Of a stretch of 28,294 nt of DNA, positions 20,562 through 28,294 are shown one piece after another; positions within the stretch are counted from its first letter, which is position 1, and every line of letters begins with the position of its first letter. The notes beneath the pieces are model-generated. The model worked only from the letters and a program-made list of their open reading frames with translations, did no database searches and had not been told where the DNA came from. The stretch is taken from the NCBI GenBank assembly GCA_025201705.1, contig MU616987.1:1-28294 (forward strand), read 5' to 3'. The stretch comes from Dissophora ornata (lineage: Eukaryota > Mortierellomycota > Mortierellomycetes > Mortierellales > Mortierellaceae). The position numbers were made by a program, and so were the translations under genes.

Positions 20562-20830
20562 ACCCTGCCATGTTCCATCCACTTCCGTCCAGTGGATCCA
20601 GAGAGGGACTCAGCCTCCAGGCTGGAGACGCTCCTACAGTGTTGCGTATGCGTCTATTGATGTCGTAAGTCGCCCTCCAGACGCTCCGCCTCCAAACGTC
20701 GACTTCATTTGGCTTCGCCTTCCAGAGTAAATCAAAGTCACGTGTGCCACTCTCAAACCGGACCGCCGATTCGTAGTTGCATCTCGAAGACTTGTTCATC
20801 CACACACCCCAACCGTCATTCTGCTTCGAT

Positions 20831-21840
20831 ATGGCGCCGCAGACTACAGGAGCGACAGTGACTACCACAGGAGCAGGGGCGGTCACTGCAGCAACGTCAT
20901 CCTCAGCACAGGCAGACGCAGTCGAGGCAGCATCTGCACATAATGAGCAGACCAGACAGGATCTGGAACTAAAACTGCAGGAATTGATCGAGTGTCTACT
21001 CGAGCTCAGCATCACCGTCTATGACTTTCAAGCCGAGAGTAACTCTCTTGTCCACCAGAAAATGTAAAGACAATCGGCGCGCAAGGAGTGGGAATGAATG
21101 AGGAGGGAAATGAACACATGGACTATATGCTAACCCATCAAGCTGCATGCTGTTCCATAGTCAGGAACTCATCTCGCAACTGTCAGAGATTGAGAGCTAC
21201 AAGGACAAATTGGACATGATGGTGCCCTGGGAAGTTCTGAGGTAAAATACTCAGTCTTTCTCGATTGGCCGTACGATGGCCTTTTGTGAGTTATCCCAGT
21301 GCCATGCCTTCAGTTGTCTAACACAGCTGCAACATCTGGAAAATATCAACAAAACACCCCTCCCCCCTAGTTATATCGAGGATGGAAAGAACCCAGATCT
21401 GTTCTCAAAGAGCTTCGTCGAGGCTGTAGCGGGCGAGAATCAATTCACGAATGGAAAGATCACAGCCTTGAAGGCAAGTGCATGGAGCAGAAAGGGGATA
21501 TCCAGTTATGAATTAGTGCAAGCAAATTCACGGCGCAGAAATATTTACTGTGAATTTGCATCTATTGTTATCCTCGATGGTTATATGGTTATAGAGCTTT
21601 GAGGCAGCCTTGACACAGAATCTGGGATCAGCGTTCCCTGAGGAAATGATGGATTATGAGCAAATTTTAAAGGATGTGGATATGACGACCAACGCGACAT
21701 CATCTAGTGGTACGTCTGGGATGCAACTGAAAGATGCCTCTGTAGTGCAACAGGAAGGAAGCAACAACTCAGGGACGGTGAACAACACTGCTTCATCGTC
21801 ATCATCATCTGGGTCTTCGTCAGCCTCGCCTACGGCATAG
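20831..21840 (+). CDS. MED10: Mediator complex subunit 10 (Med10/Nut2)
   Basis: Four exons, 20831-21063, 21161-21241, 21371-21473 and 21595-21840, give 220 aa. The core LELKLQELIECLLELSITVYDFQ (written here in part as ELIECLLELSITVYDFQ), QELISQLSEIESYKDKLD, VPWEVLSYIEDGKNPDLFSK and FEAALTQNL...FPEEM matches Med10 helix by helix; the human protein has VPLEVFEYIDQGRNPQLY and FPEDM. Med10 sits in the Mediator middle module, joining regulators to RNA polymerase II. An N-terminal Thr/Ala/Ser-rich tail of about 35 residues and a C-terminal Ser/Thr-rich tail of about 60 residues extend the usual length (about 135). Intron 3 (21474-21594) has a GC donor. The start is the first in-frame ATG. Confidence 0.92.
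21474..21594 (+). other. GC-AG intron in MED10
   Basis: The exon ends AAG, the intron starts GCAAGT and ends ATAG. Phase 0 joining gives ITALK-SFEAALTQNL, matching the Med10 family. It is the second GC-AG intron in this window with the same GCAAGT donor. Confidence 0.75.
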
Positions 21841-22021
21841 TACAAAAATAAGCCTCCTTTTGAGTTTTTGAGTAGAGTGGCCCAAGTCCTATTCTCTCAG
21901 TGTATATTACCCTTCTTATTTTCAATTATCCAACTTGTAACAGCATGTCTGATAATAAACCAGCAATTGACAGACATTAGGAACATATTATATTCATGTC
22001 TCATTCTTAGCAATATGTGTA

Positions 22022-23890
22022 TTATAGAAGGCGTCTTCTCTTCACTGGCTGCCGACTCTCCTCTTCCTGTATTGCTCCTCGCTTGCCCAGCAAAGAAAGT
22101 CCTGACCATTTTGACACAGGTGCAACCATTGATGGGTTGGCGTTCGCTGCTTGGATCCACGTCACCAGTACCGTCAGAGACTGGGCCACCCACGTCCACC
22201 GCGCAGCGCCCAGATACAGAATCTGACGCGAGATGGGTGTCGAAGGGACTGCGGCCCTCGCGGCCCTCGCCTGATGCTGCTGCTGCTGAACTTGGACTTG
22301 CGCCTCCTCGCCCTCGCGTTCATTGTCTCCATTGAGTTCCCTGATGGACTGACGAACTTTGGTCTGCAGGAACCGGTGGATCCTCGCCAAAATGTGTTGT
22401 CCGTGTTCAATCCACGCAGGCGCATTAAAGACACGGCCGGGACCCCGTGGTGAGAACTCGTCTGTAGGGACAAGGAACAGTGTAACAAGTTCGATCAACA
22501 TCACCTCATGCTTGAACTCGGGTCGACTCTGGAACTCGTTCGAGTATGGAAGTGTGAGCATGTCTAGGCAGAAGTGAATCAGAGCAATGTAAAGCCGATG
22601 TGGCGGAAGAACCAAGCCCGACGTGGGAGGCTCGAGAATGGTTTGGTCGTTGTATTCGGGCAGATGTTGGTCTGTCGACGATTTGAAACACAGGTCCTGG
22701 GCCGCGTTCAGTTGAAAGTATTGGTTGGCTGCGTGGTTCCTGGCAGATTTGAGGAGGTATTCAAGAAAAGACGCGCTCTGTTCCCAGAGATACCTGTCCG
22801 ACAGCTCTCGTTCCACTTCGTCTTCATCATATCCATCTGTATTCTGGGGACAAAGCGAGTGCGATGCGAGCTCAAAATCAGTATAGTCCTCCGAGGATGG
22901 TGGCAAGAAGTACGCATGCGTGTAGTCGCTTGGATGCAGACCAATTGTGGACTTGAAGAGATCAAGCACGCTCTTGTAGGTAGTAGCCATGCGCATGCGA
23001 CGGCACATCGGGCATGAGATGTTTTCAACACTATTCAGATATTGCTCACACTTCCAGCAAACCGCGTGTCCGCACGACGCGATCACCTTCATTATAGCCC
23101 CTCGCTTGAAACAGATCGGACAGTCCTCGTTCGAATTAGCTTCGATACTGCGCTCGCCAACAGCGTTCGCAAGACTCGACATGTGGTTGAGCAAGGACAA
23201 GTTACGCCACTGCTCAAGTGCGCATGGCTCAATTGTCGATTTGAACCAGCTTCGGATTCTCTGAACAGAGACGTTGTGGAGCAACTCCTTCACACGACGA
23301 TGCATTCGAGTGTGTGGATTAGGGGATTCTGGTGCAAGAAAAATACACCGGGACCGACCCCGAAATGGCAAGCGTGGAAGCATAACGCTCTGCTGGAATG
23401 CAAACGCGATCGGTGACGGCCCTATTGCCGCTGGAGGGGGAGGGCCCTGCTCCACGGGTTCCGGGGACGGCGACATAGACCGATGGTCCAGTTCAGGCAC
23501 AGAGTTCGGCACGGGCGATGACACGCAGCTCATCCATTCCATCGATTCGTTCTGGTCGTGATGGGACTCTGCATCGCAGGTACTCGCTTTGGATACGGTG
23601 TCTAGGTTTGCGGATGGCATTAGTGGCGCTGAAGAAGCGGTCATGGGATCGAGCTCAGGAACATCCACATGTGGGGTTTCTTGAGAGAGATCGGCAGGAT
23701 GGGTATTCAGCCAGATCTGAATGTAGTCGACGCATCCAAAGGAGGGTCCTTCTCCGCGTGCAACGGAGACCTGTTCAAGGGCATGACCTGGATGACTGTC
23801 AGGGCGAAAAAGAGTGGGGAAGGTATCCATAAAGATGGATGGCTGGTAGCCATGACTGGTGAACATTGGAGGGTGTGAGTAGTAGTTCAT
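22022..23890 (-). CDS. RING-finger (C3HC4) protein, predicted E3 ubiquitin ligase
   Basis: An intronless frame of 622 aa from the first ATG (23890), starting MNYYSHPPMF. The frame stays open for nine further codons upstream but contains no ATG there. A C3HC4 RING lies at residues 257-296: CPIC, then SCGHAVCWKC, then CPMCRR, with spacing C-x2-C-x12-C-x1-H-x2-C-x2-C-x11-C-x2-C. Before it is a region with Pro/Ser-rich disorder (about 60-160) and a Trp-containing helix (VQRIRSWFKSTIEPCALEQW). After it is a long, mostly helical segment without a motif I know, a Gln run (VQVQQQQHQ), and a basic tail RQPVKRRRLL that could act as a nuclear signal. The RING suggests E2-dependent ubiquitin transfer; substrate and pathway are unknown. 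I do not recognise the rest of the protein. Confidence 0.78.
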   Translation of the reverse strand: MNYYSHPPMFTSHGYQPSIFMDTFPTLFRPDSHPGHALEQVSVARGEGPSFGCVDYIQIWLNTHPADLSQETPHVDVPELDPMTASSAPLMPSANLDTVSKASTCDAESHHDQNESMEWMSCVSSPVPNSVPELDHRSMSPSPEPVEQGPPPPAAIGPSPIAFAFQQSVMLPRLPFRGRSRCIFLAPESPNPHTRMHRRVKELLHNVSVQRIRSWFKSTIEPCALEQWRNLSLLNHMSSLANAVGERSIEANSNEDCPICFKRGAIMKVIASCGHAVCWKCEQYLNSVENISCPMCRRMRMATTYKSVLDLFKSTIGLHPSDYTHAYFLPPSSEDYTDFELASHSLCPQNTDGYDEDEVERELSDRYLWEQSASFLEYLLKSARNHAANQYFQLNAAQDLCFKSSTDQHLPEYNDQTILEPPTSGLVLPPHRLYIALIHFCLDMLTLPYSNEFQSRPEFKHEVMLIELVTLFLVPTDEFSPRGPGRVFNAPAWIEHGQHILARIHRFLQTKVRQSIRELNGDNEREGEEAQVQVQQQQHQARAARAAVPSTPISRQILYLGAARWTWVAQSLTVLVTWIQAANANPSMVAPVSKWSGLSLLGKRGAIQEEESRQPVKRRRLL

Positions 23891-24364
23891 GGCTGGCAGG
23901 TGTTGGGGAAGGGGCAATACGAGAGGTGGAAAGTTGGTCCAAGTGCAGCAGCAGCTTTAGAAGAAATCGAAACAGAAAGGAGAGAGAAGATGGTGCACCT
24001 CGTATTGTGTGCTAGGTTCTTATGGAGACAGACGCGTCGCAGATTGACAGTGCGCGGCTGATCGGAACTGAGCAATTGACAGTATTCACAAGCCACCAGT
24101 TGGAAAATGACACCTTTCTGGAGCAAAAGAGACAAATGCTGCCAACTGTGTTCCTTGATGCGTCGCGGTACATGAATGGATGTCTATATACCGTTCTCGT
24201 TTGGCTACGTATAACACGCAGATATCAGGTTTTCATATTTTTGGATTTATTATATGTAGAAGAAAGGACAGAGTGTTGGTTATATATTGTAGCAAATGAT
24301 GAACGGCGCGCGCGACATGGATCGATGAGCAGGAGGATTGGACGTGTCGTATTGTACTGATCGT
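23891..24364. other. Intergenic: RING gene promoter and SEC61-gamma 3' end
   Basis: 474 bp. Both flanking genes are on the minus strand. Several TATA-like stretches lie near 24183-24190 and 24277-24289, far from the RING start at 23890. No convincing coding frame was found; the frame at 23887-24135 (minus) lacks family features and is out of phase with the RING gene. Confidence 0.4.
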
Positions 24365-25090
24365 TTAAGCACCGCCGCTATAATGACAAAGACAGAGAAG
24401 ATGAGAAGCAATGATTAATGCGATGGTCTATCAGATCGGACACGGCCTTTAAGAAACCCTTGGACCCAAAAGACACGGCCATGATAGCGTCCACTTACAC
24501 AAGGATGTTGTTGATGGGGATGTGGATCAGCTTGACAACAAAGCCAATGACGCCCATGACGAAGAAGCCCATGGAAACGGCCTGGGCGATCTGCATAAAC
24601 TCTATGGATTGTTGAATAAACATGGCAATCGAGTGGGACAGGCGTTAGAAAAAACCTGATCTGATAGCTACATCGATACTGAAAGCTACCCCAGAGGCCA
24701 TAGGAGTCGTTTTAACGATAAAGGTGTATAACAGCGTGCTTTTAGATCCATGGATGCTCCAGCCAACAATACAGTTTCGAGATGAGCGAGATGACGATCC
24801 GCGATGACCAAAAAAAAAAGCGCGTCCTGGAGAGACTCCATCTTGATATTGCAAAGTACTGATCTCGCTCCTGGATAGTTTTGCTGCTCACACGGCATTG
24901 GTTTTTCCTGTTTCTTGGTCCTCCCTTCGGCTTTTCCTTCCATCGCCAGTAAAGATGAACAGGTTGTTGAGACAAGGAGGAGGAAAGTACCTTTGCGATC
25001 AGGCTTTGTGCACCGGTTGATGAAGGCAACGCCGTCCTTGACAAACTGCTTGGGGCCTTCGATGGCGGTCTGGGCAAACTCGTTATCCAT
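24365..25090 (-). CDS. SSS1: Sec61 gamma / Sss1 translocon subunit
   Basis: Three exons, 25090-24991, 24601-24499 and 24377-24365, give 71 aa (human SEC61G is 68). The sequence runs from [22 protein letters not shown] through [17 protein letters not shown] to a single tail-anchor helix (about 42-60), then [25 protein letters not shown] and [10 protein letters not shown] are almost invariant in the family. The protein is the small single-span subunit of the ER Sec61 protein-conducting channel, with its N-terminus in the cytosol. Intron 1 is 389 nt, unusually long here. The last exon is only 13 nt and supplies the final C of a Val codon, GGA and the stop. It faces TIM10 across a 386-bp gap. Confidence 0.94.
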
Positions 25091-25476
25091 TTCGATATGT
25101 GTATGTGATGAGGACGGGAGAGGGATTAGAGGGGATGAAAGATGGGAGTGGGAAAGTGATGAGAGCTGAGATGAGAAATAACTCGATTTAAGAAAAGGAG
25201 CGAACGAAGAACGAAGAACGAGAGTGTGAGCTGGGCGACCAATCAGATGCGGCCAGTGAATAGTTGTCTATTGCTCTCTTCATTCCCACAAGCAAGGAGC
25301 ATGTGTATCAGTCGCCTGTATTTCCTTGCAGTGCTCTGTCATTATCGCCTCCCTCATCTGTCCTACACAACCAAGCCACCCACTACCTTCCCTCCAGAGC
25401 CCTTGATCCGCCATCGCCTTCCTACTCAACCACACACACCAACCAACCCGACCGACACGGATCACACTCTACAGCC
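25091..25476. promoter_or_regulatory. Bidirectional promoter region, SSS1 / TIM10
   Basis: 386 bp between divergent start codons. The TIM10 side is C-rich (25360-25470, many CCAACC/CACC units), the SSS1 side is GA-rich on the + strand (pyrimidine-rich on the minus). ACCAATC at 25239-25245 contains a CCAAT box. AGAACGAAGAACGA near 25205-25220 contains repeated GAAC but not a proper heat-shock element. No TATA box. Confidence 0.5.
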
Positions 25477-26132
25477 ATGTCCTTCTTTATGAACAACGCC
25501 GCCAACCAGCCGGTCAACATGCAGAACATGGCCATGGCCGAGCAGGAGCTTGAAATGGTCTCGGACCTGTTCAACCGGTAATGTCCAAATCTCAATGGCC
25601 TTGTTTGAGCGTCACGCTGCTCGGAAAGACAAGGAGGAAGAGACAAAAGCAACCTAAGAGGCGTCATAGTGCCTTGGCTGCAAGGATTTGCACACCCGTT
25701 CTACCAAAACGAGAACGACGACAGCAATTGCGCAGACGCTCACAAGCTGTTTTGAGTGTCTTGAATGCCACAAAGCCTAACCGCTGGATCTCTTTTTCCT
25801 ATTTCCCTTCGCCTTTTCTATGTCATGGATAAACTTGCTCGGATTATCTCACCTCCTGATCGTCATTAAACAATCGGCCGGTTCACTGTACCATTGGCGG
25901 TCATCATGGACAATGGCGTTACCTATTTCCGACAAACGAATCTACGAAAACGAACAAAAACAGCATTGTTTCGTCATGCCACGAAAAGTGCATCCCCAAG
26001 ACTTATATCGAGGGTGATTTGAACAAGGGCGAGGCTGTCTGCATCGACCGCTGCGTCTCAAAGTTCTTCGAGGTTAACAAGTCAGTCGGCACCAAGCTGC
26101 AGCAGATGTCAGGAGCAGGACTTCCCATGTAA
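25477..26132 (+). CDS. TIM10: Tim10, small Tim chaperone of the mitochondrial intermembrane space
   Basis: Two exons, 25477-25577 and 25964-26132, give 89 aa. The twin CX3C motif is CHEKC (39-43) and CIDRC (60-64), with 16 residues between, as in Tim10. EQELEMVSDLFNR before it and YIEGDLNKGEAVCIDRCVSK after it match Tim10 rather than Tim9. Tim10 pairs with Tim9 as a hexameric chaperone that carries hydrophobic carrier and beta-barrel precursors across the intermembrane space; the four Cys form two disulphides through Mia40. The intron is 386 nt; its last bases are AAAACAG and the phase-2 join restores a CGC Arg codon. The N-terminus is Met/Asn/Gln-rich. Confidence 0.94.
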
Positions 26133-26238
26133 AATACGATAATGACACACCACACAATAAGGGAAGCTCTGGCTTTTTTTTATTTTTTTTTTATTGACAA
26201 CAAAAAATAAAGAACGGTAAAGCAAACAATCATCGTTC
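26133..26238. terminator. Shared 3' region of convergent TIM10 and GNAT genes
   Basis: 106 bp between opposing stops. TTTATT at about 26178-26183 and again near 26190 give minus-strand AATAAA for GNAT, and AAAAATAAAG near 26205-26212 gives AATAAA for TIM10, so the two signals lie within about 30 bp of each other. Confidence 0.6.
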
Positions 26239-26678
26239 CTACTTGCCAATGGCCCCACCCACTGATCGGAACCCATATGCGACACACTCGCACGGGACTC
26301 CGCCGAGATCCAATGTCCTCCGCGCCACTTCCACACACCCAATGCGCTTGTAAAATTCTCTCGCCTGGCGATTTTGCTCGAGTGTCCAGATGATGACTCC
26401 GCGTCTCATGTTGAAGCGGTCATACCCTTCCTGCAACGCACCCAAGACCAATTTGCGGCCAAGACCACCACCTTGGACTCCGATCTTGACGTAGAGTGTG
26501 TCGATTTCACAATCAAAGTCATCTTGGGACCAGCCCTCACTGAACCGATGATTGTAGGCGCGATCCCACCAAGGAACCGTCGCCTGAGACATGCCAATGA
26601 CCTCGAGTTCACCTGTCTTGGGGTCCTTTCTCTCTGCGACAACGTAAGCCATCTCTCGCTTCTCCATTGGTGCTGTAG

Positions 26679-26713
<35 letters not shown>

Positions 26714-27159
26714 AACCAGGAAAGATAAGTATCAAATACCAACTGCTAGTCACCAAAGGGGTTTCTCCAGATGCAGGTCCACTCAAAAGACATTCGGTTG
26801 CTCATGGCCTTTATCAACGTACGAGTCATTCTCTTGGTGTGATTGGCTGTCATCGCAGCATAGTCCAGGTTTTCGAGGAACACCTTTGGTGCAAAGTCGT
26901 GGTAATGGTACAGGTAGTTTGAGAACTGCATGTCGGTCATAAACGGTGCATCCTCAACTCTGCCATGGCGAAATGTCACCTCTGCAACAGGTCGTTCACT
27001 GAGGTGGACTGAGGATGAAGAAGATTCCGTCGAAGAAGTGGAGGCAAACGAGGCTGCAGATCGGATGGGAGGGCATAAAGGAATGTAGACCGGGATAGAC
27101 GTCGTGGGAGTGGAGCTACCACCGGAGGTAAGAGAGTCAAAGGTATTGGAGACGGTCAT
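26239..27159 (-). CDS. GNAT-family N-acetyltransferase
   Basis: Two exons, 27159-26754 and 26672-26239, give 279 aa. The GNAT fold is indicated by the opening FRHGRVEDAPFMTDMQFSNY, the central strand EIDTLYVKIGVQGGGLGRKL with the acetyl-CoA pyrophosphate loop Q202-x-x-G-x-G (202-207), and the C-terminal IWTLEQNRQAREFYKRIGC, typical of motif B. The first 60 residues are Ser/Thr/Pro-rich and probably disordered. The exon 1 donor GTGACT is weak, but the frame stops at once without splicing, and joining gives NPF-APMEKREMAYVVAER in frame. The acceptor is preceded by a CT microsatellite. The start is the first ATG after a TATA box (27331-27340). The acetyl acceptor is unknown; small molecules are as likely as proteins. 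Confidence 0.83.
26682..26709. repeat. (GA)n microsatellite inside the GNAT intron
   Basis: About 14 GA units on the + strand, read as (CT)n on the transcribed strand, ending 9 nt before the CTACAG acceptor. It occupies exactly the place of the polypyrimidine tract of the 81-nt intron (26753-26673). Confidence 0.85.
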
Positions 27160-27330
27160 GGATATCCTGTGTCTGTATTCGGGACTGGAGGATATTTTTA
27201 AAGTTTCGGATACGAGGAGAGAGTGAAGAAAGGTAATTGCTCTGTTCACTATGATCTGTGAAAGCGTGGGACAATTGAGAGGAGTCTTCTTAGTACAGTG
27301 ATGAATTCCGGAGAGAAGCAGGGGGATAGG

Positions 27331-27340
27331 GTATTTATAG
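27331..27340 (-). promoter_or_regulatory. TATA box of the GNAT gene
   Basis: CTATAAATAC on the minus strand, about 172 nt before the ATG at 27159. Initiation about 30 nt downstream gives a leader of about 140 nt and excludes the upstream in-frame ATG of the longer open frame. Confidence 0.55.
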
Positions 27341-27531
27341 GCCCTGTTGAGAAGGGGTGATGGCCCTCCATTCTGTCTGATGGAAACAAATGGAGCGGAT
27401 GGAAAGAGATGCGAATTGAGTTTTCTTTGGTGAGTCAAAACGGCGTTGTTGTTGCTGACTCCCACAAATAATGGGAACCCTTTATGGTTTTTTTTCAGGG
27501 CTTGACCACTTGTACTTGTGCAACAGTGCAT

Positions 27532-28042
27532 TTTCTATCTCTACGCCCAATCGGAATTATGTGACAACAAAGCATAAAGCTCTGCCTGCCGCCCAGGCTA
27601 CTTTCTTCCGGTGTTTACATCATCTGCGCAGCAACACAGTGAGTTCCTCCATCGATTGATGAGATAGACAAAGGGGCTCAGCAAGCTCGAGACGTTCCAC
27701 ACCTTTCCACGAGCATTTTTTTTTTTAAGTAGAATAGCGCTACATCCGTGGCAAGTCCAAGTTTCGACTACACCGTGACTTCCTTTCGCAGACATCGAGT
27801 CCTCGTCAGAAAGTCGCAGGGGAATATATTTTTGAAATACAAACTTTGAATTGAGCTTCAAAGTTACACAAGCCTCGTTTCTACAAGAACGTGGGCATGG
27901 ACATGCGCATGCGCCTGAACTCTCCTCCTCCTCCTTCTCCTCCTCCTCCTCCTCCTCCTTCCCCTCCTCTTCCTCCTCCTACTACTAATTCATTAACCAA
28001 CCCATCAGGTTCAGGCTACATAGACATTAAGTAACCTACAGA
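27532..28042. other. Intergenic region, no gene recognised
   Basis: No supported gene. A minus-strand frame at 27598-27861 has no recognisable feature, and a + frame near 27730-27850 is open for about 40 codons without a start. The end contains the CTC microsatellite. Confidence 0.4.
27920..27986. repeat. (CTC)n-rich microsatellite
   Basis: An imperfect run of CTC/TCC triplets of about 65 bp, with a few TTC and CCC interruptions, ending in CTACTACTAATTC. It lies in non-coding sequence, about 60-120 bp before the possible gene at the right edge, and might belong to its promoter or leader. Confidence 0.8.
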
Positions 28043-28294
28043 CATGAGTACCGGGGCGTCTCCATTGTCGAGGCACCTCCGAAGCCTTGGCGCGTCGCCA
28101 GCAACAGGTTCGTGTAGAGACCCTTACTATATTTGGTTTGGACCCCATTTTATGGGGAAACCACTCAAGGAGACTAACTACGCGTCATTGGCAACGAACA
28201 GGATCGCCTAGGCGAAGCACTCCAAAGACAAGACGATCTTCTCATTATTCATGAATGTTCAGGCCGTACAATGCTCGTGATGACACGTTTCCAT
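28043..28294 (+). CDS. Possible 5' end of a gene cut by the right edge
   Basis: ATG at 28043 opens MSTGASPLSRHLRSLGASPA, ending before a GTTCGT donor at about 28109. An acceptor GCCTAG at about 28210 would join in phase to GEALQRQDDLLIIHECSG and stay open to the window end. The nearer acceptor CGAACAG (28200) in the same phase hits a stop at 28250, while in another phase it reads DRLGEALQRQDDLLIIHE. The charged helical look of the second exon is gene-like, but the junction is unsure and I recognise no family. Confidence 0.3.

Larger units (their letters stand above)
20320..20830. promoter_or_regulatory. Bidirectional promoter region, BAG gene / MED10
   Basis: 511 bp between divergent starts. 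It contains a TATA box towards BAG (20360-20366) and a perfect heat-shock element (20547-20561), plus scattered GAA and TTC pentamers (for example near 20431-20447 and 20469-20477). No coding frame was accepted. Confidence 0.6.

Noticed and set aside
26746..27531. Longer GNAT N-terminus beginning near 27531
   Set aside because: The extension passes through a TATA box (27331-27340) and reads as leader-type sequence. The ATG at 27159 is the first one after the TATA box.

Overview
This is nuclear DNA from a fungus. Short spliceosomal introns (mostly 60-130 nt), TATA boxes and AATAAA signals show it is eukaryotic. The gene set (Mlh1, Gua1, Tim10, Sec61-gamma/Sss1, Med10/Nut2, FKBP25-like, BAG protein), high intron density and pyrimidine-rich leaders suggest an early-diverging filamentous lineage. 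Mortierella-like Mucoromycota is my inference; there is no rRNA or other marker to settle it. Retention of a RAD51D-type recombinase and a GUCD1-like gene, both absent from budding yeast, fits that placement.

Layout, left to right. 1-2160 holds no convincing gene (homopolymer-rich, probably the promoter/leader of a gene reading leftward off the window). 2160-2916 is non-coding with a weak ORF relic and two MluI boxes. Then: RAD51D-like (+, 2917-4752, 8 exons); NUDT19-like Nudix hydrolase (+, 5104-6473); MLH1 (-, 9922-6592, 11 exons); GUCD1-like (+, 10348-12090, 8 exons), divergent from MLH1; GMP synthase GUA1 (+, 12576-14402); FKBP25-like prolyl isomerase (-, 15872-14962); METTL2/Trm140-like tRNA methyltransferase (+, 16361-17890); BAG-domain coiled-coil protein (-, 20319-18163); Mediator subunit MED10 (+, 20831-21840), divergent from BAG; RING-finger protein (-, 23890-22022); SEC61 gamma (-, 25090-24365), head to head with TIM10 (+, 25477-26132); GNAT acetyltransferase (-, 27159-26239); and a possible first exon of a gene running off the right edge.

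There are no operons; genes are spaced by 100-600 bp. Two DNA-repair genes (homologous recombination, mismatch repair) lie within 5 kb of each other. The two small translocation genes (ER and mitochondrial intermembrane space) share one 386-bp promoter region. The most informative non-coding signals are a perfect three-unit heat-shock element plus TATA box upstream of the BAG co-chaperone gene, and two ACGCGT boxes upstream of RAD51D. The most informative protein-level signal is a mitochondrial-looking N-terminus combined with a C-terminal ARL peroxisomal signal on the Nudix enzyme. I saw no mobile element, tRNA, rRNA or CRISPR array, and no clearly novel multi-gene system. All gene models were built by hand from splice sites, phase continuity and remembered family alignments.
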